From assembly GCA_021463195.1 (NCBI GenBank), contig JAJTXZ010000020.1, positions 1 to 63,673 on the forward strand: DNA of 63,673 nt, given 5' to 3'. Both the position numbers and the translations under genes were made by a program. This stretch comes from Anaerolineae bacterium. Lineage in GTDB: Bacteria; Chloroflexota; Anaerolineae; UBA4142; SHND01. The notes below the pieces were generated by a model. The model searched no databases. It was given only the letters and a program-made list of their open reading frames with translations, and was not told the origin of the DNA. Numbering within the stretch: position 1 is the stretch's first letter; every line of letters starts with the position of its first letter. Of this stretch, positions 18,750 through 26,983 are shown piece by piece.

Positions 18750-19913
18750 ATGACAGGATTTCGTGTTCGCTTTAGCGTTTTGACAGAACGCCGCGCGCGC
18801 CGCTGGGCGCTGTGGATCTGCGCGCTATTTTTTGCCTGGGGCGCATTTTGGGGTTTGACATTGACCGCCAGCGCGCAAGGTCCATCCGGCGACGCGGAAT
18901 GCCTGACGTGTCATTCGAACCCGGATTTAGCCATGACGCTGCCGAGCGGCGAGCCGCTTTCTTTATTCGTGGACGCGGAAAATTTTCAAACGTCCGCGCA
19001 CGGCACGCTCCAAGTGCAATGCACACAGTGCCATACGGACATTACCGGCTATCCGCATCCACCCGCGAATTATATTGACCGTCGCGATGTGACGCTGCAA
19101 AATTATCGAACTTGCGAAAGCTGTCACGCGGATAATTATCGCCAAACGTTGGACAGTATGCACCGCATCGCGTTAGCGGGCGGCAATCGCAACGCCGCCG
19201 TCTGTTCGGACTGCCACACCGCGCACGCGGTGACCGACCCGGCAACGCCGCGCACGCGCATTCCCCAAACGTGCGCGCAGTGTCACAGCGCCATCAGCGA
19301 TGCTTACGCCCAGAGCGTGCACGGCGAGGCGCTATTCAACGATAACAATCCCGATGTGCCAACTTGCGTGGATTGTCACAGCGCGCACAGTATCGCCAAT
19401 CCGACCACCGCGCGCTTTCGTCTCGATTCACCGCAGCTCTGCGCCGCGTGTCATACCGACCAAGCCATCATGTCCAAGTACGGCATTTCGACGAACGTGT
19501 TGAATACTTATGTCGCGGATTTTCATGGCACGACAGTCGAGCTCTTTGCGAAACAACATCCGGACCAGGCGACAAACAAACCGGTCTGTTACGATTGTCA
19601 CGGCGTTCACGACATCAAAAGCGTGAGCGACCCGGCAGCCGCCGTCGCGACGCAAGAAAATCTGCTCGCGACGTGTCAGCGTTGTCATCCTGACGCGACC
19701 ACCGCGTCATTTACCGCCGCGTGGATGAGCCATTACGAAGCGAGTCCTGAAAAATATCCCGTCGTCTATTACATCAATTTATTTTATTGGATTCTGATTC
19801 CTCTGACCATCGGCGCGTTATTGATTTTTATCGGCAGCGATATTTTTCAGCGCGCGCGGCGGCGGCTCGGCGCGCGCCATACGCCGCACGCGCCGCGAAA
19901 GGATGAGGTCTAG
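18750..19913 (+). CDS. Membrane-anchored nine-haem cytochrome c
   Basis: A 387-residue protein starting at ATG 18750, with GGGGAGG nine bases upstream. A signal or anchor helix lies at about 20-42. Nine CXXCH sites follow (CLTCH, CTQCH, CESCH, CSDCH, CAQCH, CVDCH, CAACH, CYDCH, CQRCH). Many show the spacing and CHSAHS-type surroundings of the cytochrome c3/doubled-CXXCH superfamily. A C-terminal helix (WILIPLTIGALLIFIGSDIF) anchors it in the membrane. The next gene, a cytochrome b, starts 3 bp after the stop, so the two probably form one quinol-linked unit. Confidence 0.88.
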   Translation: MTGFRVRFSVLTERRARRWALWICALFFAWGAFWGLTLTASAQGPSGDAECLTCHSNPDLAMTLPSGEPLSLFVDAENFQTSAHGTLQVQCTQCHTDITGYPHPPANYIDRRDVTLQNYRTCESCHADNYRQTLDSMHRIALAGGNRNAAVCSDCHTAHAVTDPATPRTRIPQTCAQCHSAISDAYAQSVHGEALFNDNNPDVPTCVDCHSAHSIANPTTARFRLDSPQLCAACHTDQAIMSKYGISTNVLNTYVADFHGTTVELFAKQHPDQATNKPVCYDCHGVHDIKSVSDPAAAVATQENLLATCQRCHPDATTASFTAAWMSHYEASPEKYPVVYYINLFYWILIPLTIGALLIFIGSDIFQRARRRLGARHTPHAPRKDEV

Positions 19914-19916
19914 CCC

Positions 19917-21056
19917 ATGACAGCTCCAACGGAAAAAGCGCAAACGCCGCCGCCAGAATATCGCCGCTTTGACAGCATTCAACGCGCGCAGCACGCGCTA
20001 TTGATTTTTTCATTTACGCTCCTCGCGCTTAGCGGCTTGCCGCAAAAGTTCGCGGGCGATGCTTGGGCGGAAACGATGATTATGTGGATGGGCGGCATTG
20101 AGAATGCGCGCGTCATCCATCGCTACGCGGCGATTGTGCTGGTGTTTGTTTCCATTGCCGAAGTCATCATGCTCGGTTATAAAATTTATGTTGAACGCGC
20201 GCGCTGGACAATGTTCCCGCGCGTTCAAGACGCGTTCGACGCGTTCAATCAATTTTTCTTTAATCTCGGTTGGCGCAAACAAGAGCCGCGGTACGACCGT
20301 TATTCGTGGGGGGAGAAATTTGAATATTGGGCGCTGGTGTGGGGCACGCTCATCATGGCGCTCACCGGATTCATTTTGTGGAATCCGATTCTGAGCAGCA
20401 AACTTTTGCCCGGCGAATGGATTCCCGCCGCCAAAGCCGCGCACGGCGGCGAAGCGCTGCTCGCCGTATTGGCGATTGTGGTGTGGCATTTTTATAACGT
20501 TCATTTCAAAACGTTCAACAAGTCCATGTTCACGGGCAAAATGTCGCGCCACGAAATGGAACAAGAGCACGCGCTCGAATTGGAATTAATCGAACAGGGC
20601 AAAGCGAGCTATCAAGCGCCTGCCGAAATTCAACAGCGCCGCCGTCGCCGCTTTTTGCCATTTGCCATCGTCACTGGCGCGCTGCTTTTGTTTGGCTTGT
20701 ACCTGTTTGTCACGGCGGAAACGACCGCCATTAGCACCGTGCCGCCGATATCGGCTCAGCAGCAAGTTTTCGCGCCGCGCACATTTACGCCAACGGCGAC
20801 GCGCATTCCGCCAACGCCGACGCCCGCGCCGCCCACCGCCACGCCTGAACCCGGCAAACCAACATTGACGCCGGCGCCCGCCGTTTCACCAACCGCGAGC
20901 GGAATCGTTGGCGCGAGCGCGCTGCCCGAAGACCATGCCGGGCGCGCCGTCTGCCAAGTGTGTCATGTTAGCGGCGTCGGCGGCGCGCCCAAAAATCCGC
21001 CCGACCATGAAGGACGGTTGGATTCGACTTGCGCCGATTGCCATAAACAACCGTAA
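19917..21056 (+). CDS. Cytochrome b (FdhI/b561-like) with C-terminal dihaem c tail
   Basis: A 379-residue integral membrane protein. Residues 20-215 form about four helices with histidines suited to bis-His haem b (QRAQHALL, NARVIHRYAA, KAAHGGEAL, VVWHFYNVHF), as in formate dehydrogenase gamma and hydrogenase cytochrome b subunits. A fifth helix lies at about 245-262. A Pro/Thr linker then leads to two haem c sites, CQVCH and CADCH. The fusion would pass electrons from quinol through haem b to an external haem pair and on to the adjoining multihaem proteins. Direction of flow is inferred. Confidence 0.88.
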   Translation: MTAPTEKAQTPPPEYRRFDSIQRAQHALLIFSFTLLALSGLPQKFAGDAWAETMIMWMGGIENARVIHRYAAIVLVFVSIAEVIMLGYKIYVERARWTMFPRVQDAFDAFNQFFFNLGWRKQEPRYDRYSWGEKFEYWALVWGTLIMALTGFILWNPILSSKLLPGEWIPAAKAAHGGEALLAVLAIVVWHFYNVHFKTFNKSMFTGKMSRHEMEQEHALELELIEQGKASYQAPAEIQQRRRRRFLPFAIVTGALLLFGLYLFVTAETTAISTVPPISAQQQVFAPRTFTPTATRIPPTPTPAPPTATPEPGKPTLTPAPAVSPTASGIVGASALPEDHAGRAVCQVCHVSGVGGAPKNPPDHEGRLDSTCADCHKQP

Positions 21057-21248
21057 CTCATTCGACGCAAGGATATTTGACCTATTCCAATGAACATTAT
21101 TTTTGACCGCGCTGTGACACATTTTTGACCTGCGGTTTTTAGGATAACTATATTCTGTGGTGGCGCTGCCCAAATCGTGCGTGATGCCGCGTACGCGTTG
21201 AATCGGATTTGCTCAAGGCAAGTCCACGTCATTTCGTGGAGGCATTGG

Positions 21249-23174
21249 ATGCAATGGTTTAAAAAAGTTTGGCGACAAATTCGCGGCGTGCGCCCGCGTA
21301 CATGGTTCTTGACATTCGGCGGCGCGTTCGTCTTGCTATTATTATTCGGCGTCGGCATGTACGCTTGGGACTATACCAATTCGTCATATTTTTGCGGCAC
21401 GACTTGTCACACGATGCCGCCGCATTATGAATCGTATCTCCGTTCGCCGCACGCGCGCGTCGAATGCGTCGAATGTCATATCGGGCGCACTTCGTTTGGC
21501 ATCAAATTCACGCGCAAAGCGAATGACGCGCAATTCGTGTGGTCCTATCTGACGCAGCAATACGAATTTCCGTTGTACGCCAAAGGTTTGCAGCCCGCGC
21601 GCGAATCGTGCGAAAAATGTCACTGGCCCGAAAAATTTTCATGGGACAAGGTCGTTTCGGAAAAAGATTATCAAAGCGATGACGCGAACACTTTGCAAAG
21701 CACGACGCAGGTGATGAAAATCGGCGGCGGAACCGAGCGCGCCGGTTTGGGCCGCGGCATTCATTGGCATATCGAAAATCCGATTGATTTTATTTATACT
21801 GACGGCGAAGAACTCAAACAGCAAATCCCCTGGGTGCAGGTCACCAATCCCGATGGCACGACGACAACCTACACCGACATTGAAAATCCGCTGACGCCCG
21901 AACAAATCGCGCAGCTGCCCAAGCGTCGCATGGATTGCATTGATTGCCACAATCGCGTCTCGCACACTTTTTTGACGCCCGCCGAAGCGATGGACAATTT
22001 GCTCGCGACCAAACAAATTGACCCGAACATTCCCAACATCAAAGCCAAAGGCGTCGAAGTGCTGGCGCAATCGTTCGGTTCAGACTTGACATTGGCGAAC
22101 CAAGCGATTCAACGCGTCGAAGCGTATTATCAGCAAAACTATCCCGATTTTTATCAACAAAATACCGCCGCCGTGCAAAACGCCGTCGCGCAGCTGCAAA
22201 CGTGGTATCCCAAATTGCATTTCCCGGAGCAGGGTTTGGATTGGACCACGCACCCCGACAATCTAGGTCATAAAGAATGGGCGGGCTGTTTTCGCTGTCA
22301 CGATGGCAAACATTTCACCGCGGACCGCAAACAAGCGGTGCGGCTGGAATGCAATGTCTGTCACACCATTCCGTCCATCAGTCAGGGCGCGCAGGCGAAC
22401 GCGGTGATTACGCTCGAACAATCCACCGAACCCGCTTCGCACAAGACAACGACCTGGTTATTGGAACATCGCACCAAATTCGACGCGACCTGTCAAGATT
22501 GTCACGATACGCGCAACGCGGGCGGCAGCGACAATAGCTCTTTTTGTTCCAACAGCGCCTGTCACGGCACAAAATGGGAATATGCCGGCTTTGACGCGCC
22601 CGCGCTCGCTCAAATCCTTCAAGCGTACGTCAAACCGCCATCCGACCCAAATGCGCCGCCCGCGCAAGTTCCGCATCCCATCGGCGGCAATCCTGATTGT
22701 CAGATTTGTCACGGCCTCGACAGCAAGGTTCGTCCGATGCCTGTTTCGCATAAAGGGCGCACCAATGACTTGTGCTTGTCCTGTCACGTTCCGACCATTC
22801 CGCCCGAAGGTTACGATGCCCAAGCTGGCAAGCCGCCGGGCATCACGCACGAAATCGCCGGACGCGCGGAATGTCTCGGTTGTCACAATACGGGCGCGAC
22901 AAGTTTCGCGCAAATTCCGCCATCGCACCAAACACAGAATTACACCGACGCGCAATGCGTGACCTGTCATCAACCGGCAAAAGCAGGCGAAGAAAGCGCG
23001 CCCTCCGAAACCACGGGCGGCGATTCCGGTATTCCGCCGATACCGCCCGATCACGCCGCCAGCGCGTGCGCGGCATGTCATGCCACCGGCGCGCTCAACT
23101 CGCCGCAATTCCCGGATAATCACGCCGATTATCGCGACGCGCAATGCGCGGCTTGTCACAAACCCGCGCCGTAA
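21249..23174 (+). CDS. NapC/NirT-like anchored cytochrome with 14 candidate haem sites
   Basis: A 641-residue protein from ATG 21249 behind GGAGG. One N-terminal helix (about 19-38) is followed by a NapC-like opening, FCGTTCHTMPP, whose haem motif is CX3CH. Canonical CXXCH motifs then occur twelve times (CVECH, CEKCH, CIDCH, CFRCH, CNVCH, CQDCH, CQICH, CLSCH, CLGCH, CVTCH, CAACH twice). One CX4CH (CSNSACH) lies between CQDCH and CQICH. NapC-like proteins take electrons from quinol; the long C-terminal extension suggests a built-in conduit. It ends the cytochrome gene group and is followed by a strong terminator. Confidence 0.88.
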   Translation: MQWFKKVWRQIRGVRPRTWFLTFGGAFVLLLLFGVGMYAWDYTNSSYFCGTTCHTMPPHYESYLRSPHARVECVECHIGRTSFGIKFTRKANDAQFVWSYLTQQYEFPLYAKGLQPARESCEKCHWPEKFSWDKVVSEKDYQSDDANTLQSTTQVMKIGGGTERAGLGRGIHWHIENPIDFIYTDGEELKQQIPWVQVTNPDGTTTTYTDIENPLTPEQIAQLPKRRMDCIDCHNRVSHTFLTPAEAMDNLLATKQIDPNIPNIKAKGVEVLAQSFGSDLTLANQAIQRVEAYYQQNYPDFYQQNTAAVQNAVAQLQTWYPKLHFPEQGLDWTTHPDNLGHKEWAGCFRCHDGKHFTADRKQAVRLECNVCHTIPSISQGAQANAVITLEQSTEPASHKTTTWLLEHRTKFDATCQDCHDTRNAGGSDNSSFCSNSACHGTKWEYAGFDAPALAQILQAYVKPPSDPNAPPAQVPHPIGGNPDCQICHGLDSKVRPMPVSHKGRTNDLCLSCHVPTIPPEGYDAQAGKPPGITHEIAGRAECLGCHNTGATSFAQIPPSHQTQNYTDAQCVTCHQPAKAGEESAPSETTGGDSGIPPIPPDHAASACAACHATGALNSPQFPDNHADYRDAQCAACHKPAP

Positions 23175-23186
23175 AATCATAATAGC

Positions 23187-23240
23187 AAGACCCGAAGGAT
23201 TTTCGCCAGCTGGCGCGAAATTCTTCGGGTCTTTTTTTTT
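23187..23240 (+). terminator. Terminator of the multihaem cytochrome group
   Basis: Long hairpin with arms AAGACCCGAAGGATTTTCGC and GCGAAATTCTTCGGGTCTT (one mismatch), loop CAGCTG-like, followed by a run of T. It lies 12 bp after the 14-haem cytochrome stop, between convergent genes. Confidence 0.9.
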
Positions 23241-23267
23241 CTCTCCGCGCGCCTATCTAAAGCGTCC

Positions 23268-23846
23268 TTACAACATCCCATCCGCTGTGATAATGGCGTT
23301 GGCGATTTCGCCCATTTTTTTATTTTCGTTTTGACTGCGACGCTGCATCCGATGAAACGCTTCCTCTTCGCTCAAATTCAGGCGGCGCATCAAAATCCCT
23401 TTGGCGCGTTCCACCAACTTGCGCGTTTCAAGCGCGTCGCTCAAATCCTGCACTTTACGATTCAGCGTTTGAAATTCATTGAACCGCGAGGTGGCGAGCG
23501 CGATGGTCGGCGCCAAATCTTGCGGCAGCGCCGGCTTCATCAAATACGCGGCGACGCGCGCATGCGCGGCGCGTTCGGCGAGCGACCCTTCGCTGTATGC
23601 CGTCAGCAAAATAATCGGCAAAGGTTGTTCCTGCATAATCGTCTCGGCGACTTGGATGCCATCCGGTTCCGGCATCTTGATGTCGAGAATCGCCAAGTCG
23701 GGGCGCAAATCGCGCAAGAGCCGCAGCGCGGATTCGCCATCGTCCGCCTCGCCGACGACGCGATGCCCCATCGCTTCCAGTTGCGCGCGCAAACTCATCA
23801 AATGCAAGCTTTCATCGTCGGCAATGACAATGCGTAAAGTTTTCAT
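23268..23846 (-). CDS. Response regulator with ANTAR RNA-binding domain
   Basis: A 192-residue protein from ATG 23844-23846. Receiver domain 1-120 has the acid pair D10/D11, phospho-acceptor D55 (LAILDIKMPEPDG), T83 and K104. A coiled linker and ANTAR domain (about 128-188, with ERAKGILMRR) follow. ANTAR proteins bind paired hexaloop hairpins in nascent RNA and block termination. The gene lies behind a matching HisKA_2 kinase. Targets are unknown; the multihaem cytochrome group is the nearest candidate. Confidence 0.93.
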   Translation of the reverse strand: MKTLRIVIADDESLHLMSLRAQLEAMGHRVVGEADDGESALRLLRDLRPDLAILDIKMPEPDGIQVAETIMQEQPLPIILLTAYSEGSLAERAAHARVAAYLMKPALPQDLAPTIALATSRFNEFQTLNRKVQDLSDALETRKLVERAKGILMRRLNLSEEEAFHRMQRRSQNENKKMGEIANAIITADGML

Positions 23847-23898
23847 AAGCGTATCTGACGCGGCAAGACGCGCCTTGCCGCGCTCATCGAAAATTATA

Positions 23899-24816
23899 TT
23901 ATGCCAGCGGAAACGAAAATTCCGCGCGCGCGCCGCGCAGCGGTAGATTGGGCAAGCGCGCATTATCCAGCGTGAACATGCCGCGCAAATCCTTTTCAAT
24001 CAACGTCCGCACAATCCGCAAGCCCAAGCCGGCATCGCGCTGCGCGTCAAAGCCCGCGCGCAGTCCCGCGCCGCTGTCTTGAATCACCAGATAGGCGCGC
24101 TGATCATCCGCGGCGATACCGATTTCTATTTCGCCAGTGACGCAATCGCGCAAACCATGTTCCAACGAATTGCTCACCAATTCGTTAATCACCAACGCGA
24201 ACGCGGTCGCCGCTTTGGAATTCAGTCGCACCGATTCGCCCGTCACGCGCACCTGAATCGTTTGACTCGGCAGAATCTGCGCCAGCCGCGCATTCTCGGC
24301 GACGCGCGCGGCGAGGTCCAAAATATCTGTCGCGCCCACTTGATCGGCGGTCAATAATTCATGCGCCGCCGCAATCGTCTTGATGCGCGTCACCGAATCG
24401 CGCAAACTTTGCGCCGCGTCAGAGCTGGGCGTGCGCGCCAATTCGAGCGCCAATAAATCGGCGACGGTTTGCAAATTGTTTTTGATGCGATGCTGCATTT
24501 CCAACAACATGCGCGTGCGCGTATCCGCTTGCGCTTGCGCGGTTTCGCGCGCGCGAATTTCTTGCCCAATCCAATGTAGCGTCACCCACAACACCGCCGG
24601 CGCGCCAAGGCCCAAGACGAAAAACTCGATGGCGAACATTGCCGGATGGTCGTTTGTCGGAAAAATCAGATGCCGCGAGATTTGATAAAGCATCACCGCC
24701 GCGAGCAAAGCCAGCGGCAGCATTTGTTGCAGCGCCAACACGCGCTCGGACAGCCGCCGCGGCTCTGGCGACGACGGGTCTGATTCGAGTGATTGAGTAA
24801 ACGCGCGCGGCAACAT
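23899..24816 (-). CDS. Membrane histidine kinase, HisKA_2 (HWE-like) type
   Basis: A 305-residue protein. Two membrane helices (about 31-47 and 60-82) are joined by a very short loop, so no large sensor domain is present. The dimerisation box MQHRIKNNLQTVADLLALEL puts the phospho-acceptor at H109. The HATPase N box reads NELVSNSLEHGL. Kinases of this type commonly partner ANTAR regulators, and the adjacent downstream gene is one. It starts 6 bp after the zinc-ribbon gene stop. Confidence 0.9.
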   Translation of the reverse strand: MLPRAFTQSLESDPSSPEPRRLSERVLALQQMLPLALLAAVMLYQISRHLIFPTNDHPAMFAIEFFVLGLGAPAVLWVTLHWIGQEIRARETAQAQADTRTRMLLEMQHRIKNNLQTVADLLALELARTPSSDAAQSLRDSVTRIKTIAAAHELLTADQVGATDILDLAARVAENARLAQILPSQTIQVRVTGESVRLNSKAATAFALVINELVSNSLEHGLRDCVTGEIEIGIAADDQRAYLVIQDSGAGLRAGFDAQRDAGLGLRIVRTLIEKDLRGMFTLDNARLPNLPLRGARAEFSFPLA

Positions 24817-24822
24817 GTCTGA

Positions 24823-25737
24823 CTATTTTCGTTTCGCGCCGCACTTGGGACAAAAATTATCGCCCGCGCGCAAACCGTTGCCGCATTGACTGCAAAACGC
24901 GATGGCGCGCTCGGCGCGTTTGCCGCCGCTCGGCGCGCCCGCGTACGCCAAACGCGGTTGACGACGCGTATACCACATCCACAACGCCAACAAACCCAAC
25001 GCCAATGCGACGGTCGCGCCGACGAGCAAGAAAATTTGTTGCGTGTTCAGCGCCGTGCCGTTATCCGCCAGCGCGCCGGATGGCGCGGTTGGATTGGAGG
25101 TTACCGGCGGCGTCACATTTTGCATCGAAGGATTGGGATCGGTTTTCGTGTACGCGATTTGCAGCTTGAGGTCTTGGTTCGCCGCGAGGCCCGGATAATT
25201 GAACAGATGATATTTAAAGCCGTGCATTCCTTCCGAAATTAACGCGGCGGCGGGTAGCGTTTTGAAATTATCCGATTTGAGCGGCTGCTGAATTTGCACC
25301 TGCACCGAATCGGCGGGCAGCAGCGCTTGATACACAAAGTTCAAAACTTTGTCCGGCGCGCCTTGAATCGCGTCGTCATAATATTCCAAATGAAAATTTG
25401 GTTTGGGTGTTTTAAAAGTGACGCGCTTGAAATTGGCGCCTTCGACGGTGACCGTCGCCGGCTCGGTGTTGAGAAATTCTTTTTGTTCGTTTTGATACGC
25501 GGTGGCGTTCAGCTGCGCGCTGACGGGAATCAAAAAGACAAGTTCGCGCGGATAGCCATCCTGCGCCGCGAGCGTGCCGTCAAATTGCACAAGCGCGCGC
25601 GGGTCATCAAATTCGGGCCAAACCGCGATATCGAGTTGGGTGAGTCGTTCGGGCGTTTGAGCAAACGCCAAAGTCGGGGTAACGAGCGCAAGGAGCGCGA
25701 TCGCGCGCCAAACGCTCAAAATATGGCGAACATTCAT
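24823..25737 (-). CDS. Exported membrane protein with C-terminal zinc ribbon
   Basis: A 304-residue protein with a signal peptide (cleavage near TLAFAQ, about residue 26), an external beta-rich domain of about 185 residues, one membrane helix (LLVGATVALALGLLALWMWY) and a cytoplasmic zinc ribbon CSQC-x12-CPKC. I do not recognise the external domain. It is the first gene ahead of the kinase and ANTAR regulator with minimal spacing, so it may be the sensory input for a kinase without its own sensor; that role is inference. Confidence 0.75.
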   Translation of the reverse strand: MNVRHILSVWRAIALLALVTPTLAFAQTPERLTQLDIAVWPEFDDPRALVQFDGTLAAQDGYPRELVFLIPVSAQLNATAYQNEQKEFLNTEPATVTVEGANFKRVTFKTPKPNFHLEYYDDAIQGAPDKVLNFVYQALLPADSVQVQIQQPLKSDNFKTLPAAALISEGMHGFKYHLFNYPGLAANQDLKLQIAYTKTDPNPSMQNVTPPVTSNPTAPSGALADNGTALNTQQIFLLVGATVALALGLLALWMWYTRRQPRLAYAGAPSGGKRAERAIAFCSQCGNGLRAGDNFCPKCGAKRK

Positions 25738-25966
25738 AGTTCTTCTCCGCTAAGATTAATCGTGAGACGACGCGGCAACGCGGAAGCATCATCCCACGCT
25801 GCACGGTACAAGTCGCGGGTCTGAATTGGGTCAAAATTGGATGCGGAATCGTTGCGGTGAGAAAAAAAAGGACAGCTGCCACGCGCGCGGCGTGACAACT
25901 GTCTGTATGCGAAAAAAAAATAGATAGCGAAACCGCCACATCGGCGCGCAGCTCGAGCTACGATCC

Positions 25967-25992
25967 ATTTATTTGTTTACTTGTTTACCTGT
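25967..25992 (-). repeat. Octamer repeat forming the mutM 3' end
   Basis: TTTACTTG and TTTACCTG type units (complement AAGTAAAC and AGGTAAAC) cover the last codons of mutM and its stop. They encode the C-terminal TGKQVNK. The same units form the hairpin at 62740-62824. Confidence 0.6.
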
Positions 25993-26946
25993 TCCTTGCA
26001 TCCGCTCTATCCGCTGACAGCTCGGGCAATAATACGTCCCGCGCTGTCCGACCACTGTTTTCACAATCGGCGCGCCGCAGCGATAACACGGTTCGCCCGC
26101 GCGTCCGACCACGCGCAATTTTTCTTGAAACGCGCCGCTCTCGCCGTTAATGCGTTTGTACGTCGCGTCAAAACTGGTGCCGCCTACGCCAATCGCTTTG
26201 CGAAACACGCGGCGAATCGCGTTGTATAAATCGCTCGCCTCTTTATTCGTCAATGTTGTCGCGTCGCGCAGCGGATGAATTTTGGCGTACCACAACGATT
26301 CGTCGGCGTAAATATTGCCAACGCCCGCGACAAAAGTTTGATTCAAAAGTAATGGTTTGATGTGTCCGCGTCGCGCGCGCAGTCGCGCCAAAAATTCTTT
26401 TTTCGACATCTCGAGCGGTTCGGGACCCAATTTGCCGATAACCTGTTCGGGTTTGTCCACGAGCCACCAACGTCCGAATTTACGAAAATCGTGAAAACGC
26501 AATTCGCGCCCGTCGTCAAGCAACAAATGCACGTGTTGATGTTTATCGCGTTTCACGCGCGGCGCATAAAAACCGAATTGCCCCGTCATGCGCAGATGGA
26601 CGAGGAGAAATTTCTGATTTTTGATTTGCGCTCCCGCACGTTCGTTCGGGACATGTTTTTGATTTGCGATTTGATATGCGGCAGCCGATTCGCGCGAATT
26701 TCGTCCGTCGTCCGCCGTCCGTCGTCTATGGTCTATCGTCTGCTTGCTCTCCAACTCAAACACCAGATATTTGCCGCGCCGATTGATTCCAATAATTTTA
26801 TAGCCGACAATTTCGCGCGTGAATTGTTTTGCGTGCGGCTGCGCGACGGTGCGTTCCCATGTTACGCGCGCGCGTTGAATCGTGCGCCCAATCAAATGTG
26901 GACGCAAATCGCGGACGGTGGTTTCGACTTCGGGGAGTTCAGGCAT
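25969..26946 (-). CDS. mutM: Formamidopyrimidine-DNA glycosylase MutM with repeat-derived insert
   Basis: This 325-residue base-excision repair enzyme removes 8-oxoguanine and cuts the DNA backbone. The N-terminus MPELPEVE supplies the catalytic Pro and Glu, K59 lies in RRGKYLVF, and a C-terminal zinc finger (CYRC, then CPSC) is intact. Typical length is about 270-290. The excess is residues about 66-112, between GKYLVFELE and LLVHLRMTGQF, and is coded by degenerate 7-bp repeats. The insert lies in an N-domain surface loop, so function may survive. The last residues also come from repeat DNA. Confidence 0.93.
   Translation of the reverse strand: MPELPEVETTVRDLRPHLIGRTIQRARVTWERTVAQPHAKQFTREIVGYKIIGINRRGKYLVFELESKQTIDHRRRTADDGRNSRESAAAYQIANQKHVPNERAGAQIKNQKFLLVHLRMTGQFGFYAPRVKRDKHQHVHLLLDDGRELRFHDFRKFGRWWLVDKPEQVIGKLGPEPLEMSKKEFLARLRARRGHIKPLLLNQTFVAGVGNIYADESLWYAKIHPLRDATTLTNKEASDLYNAIRRVFRKAIGVGGTSFDATYKRINGESGAFQEKLRVVGRAGEPCYRCGAPIVKTVVGQRGTYYCPSCQRIERMQGTGKQVNK
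26605..26752 (-). repeat. Heptamer repeat array inside mutM
   Basis: On the plus strand, units such as TCGTCCG, TCGTCCG, CCGTCCG, TCGTCTA, TGGTCTA and TCGTCTG run at 26701-26742. Related seven-base units around TTTGATT occur at 26610-26680. The array corresponds to the extra loop of MutM. The added length is a multiple of three, so the frame is kept. Confidence 0.75.
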
Positions 26947-26983
26947 TAAAAGATCCTATCGCTTGCTCTATACCCATATTGGG

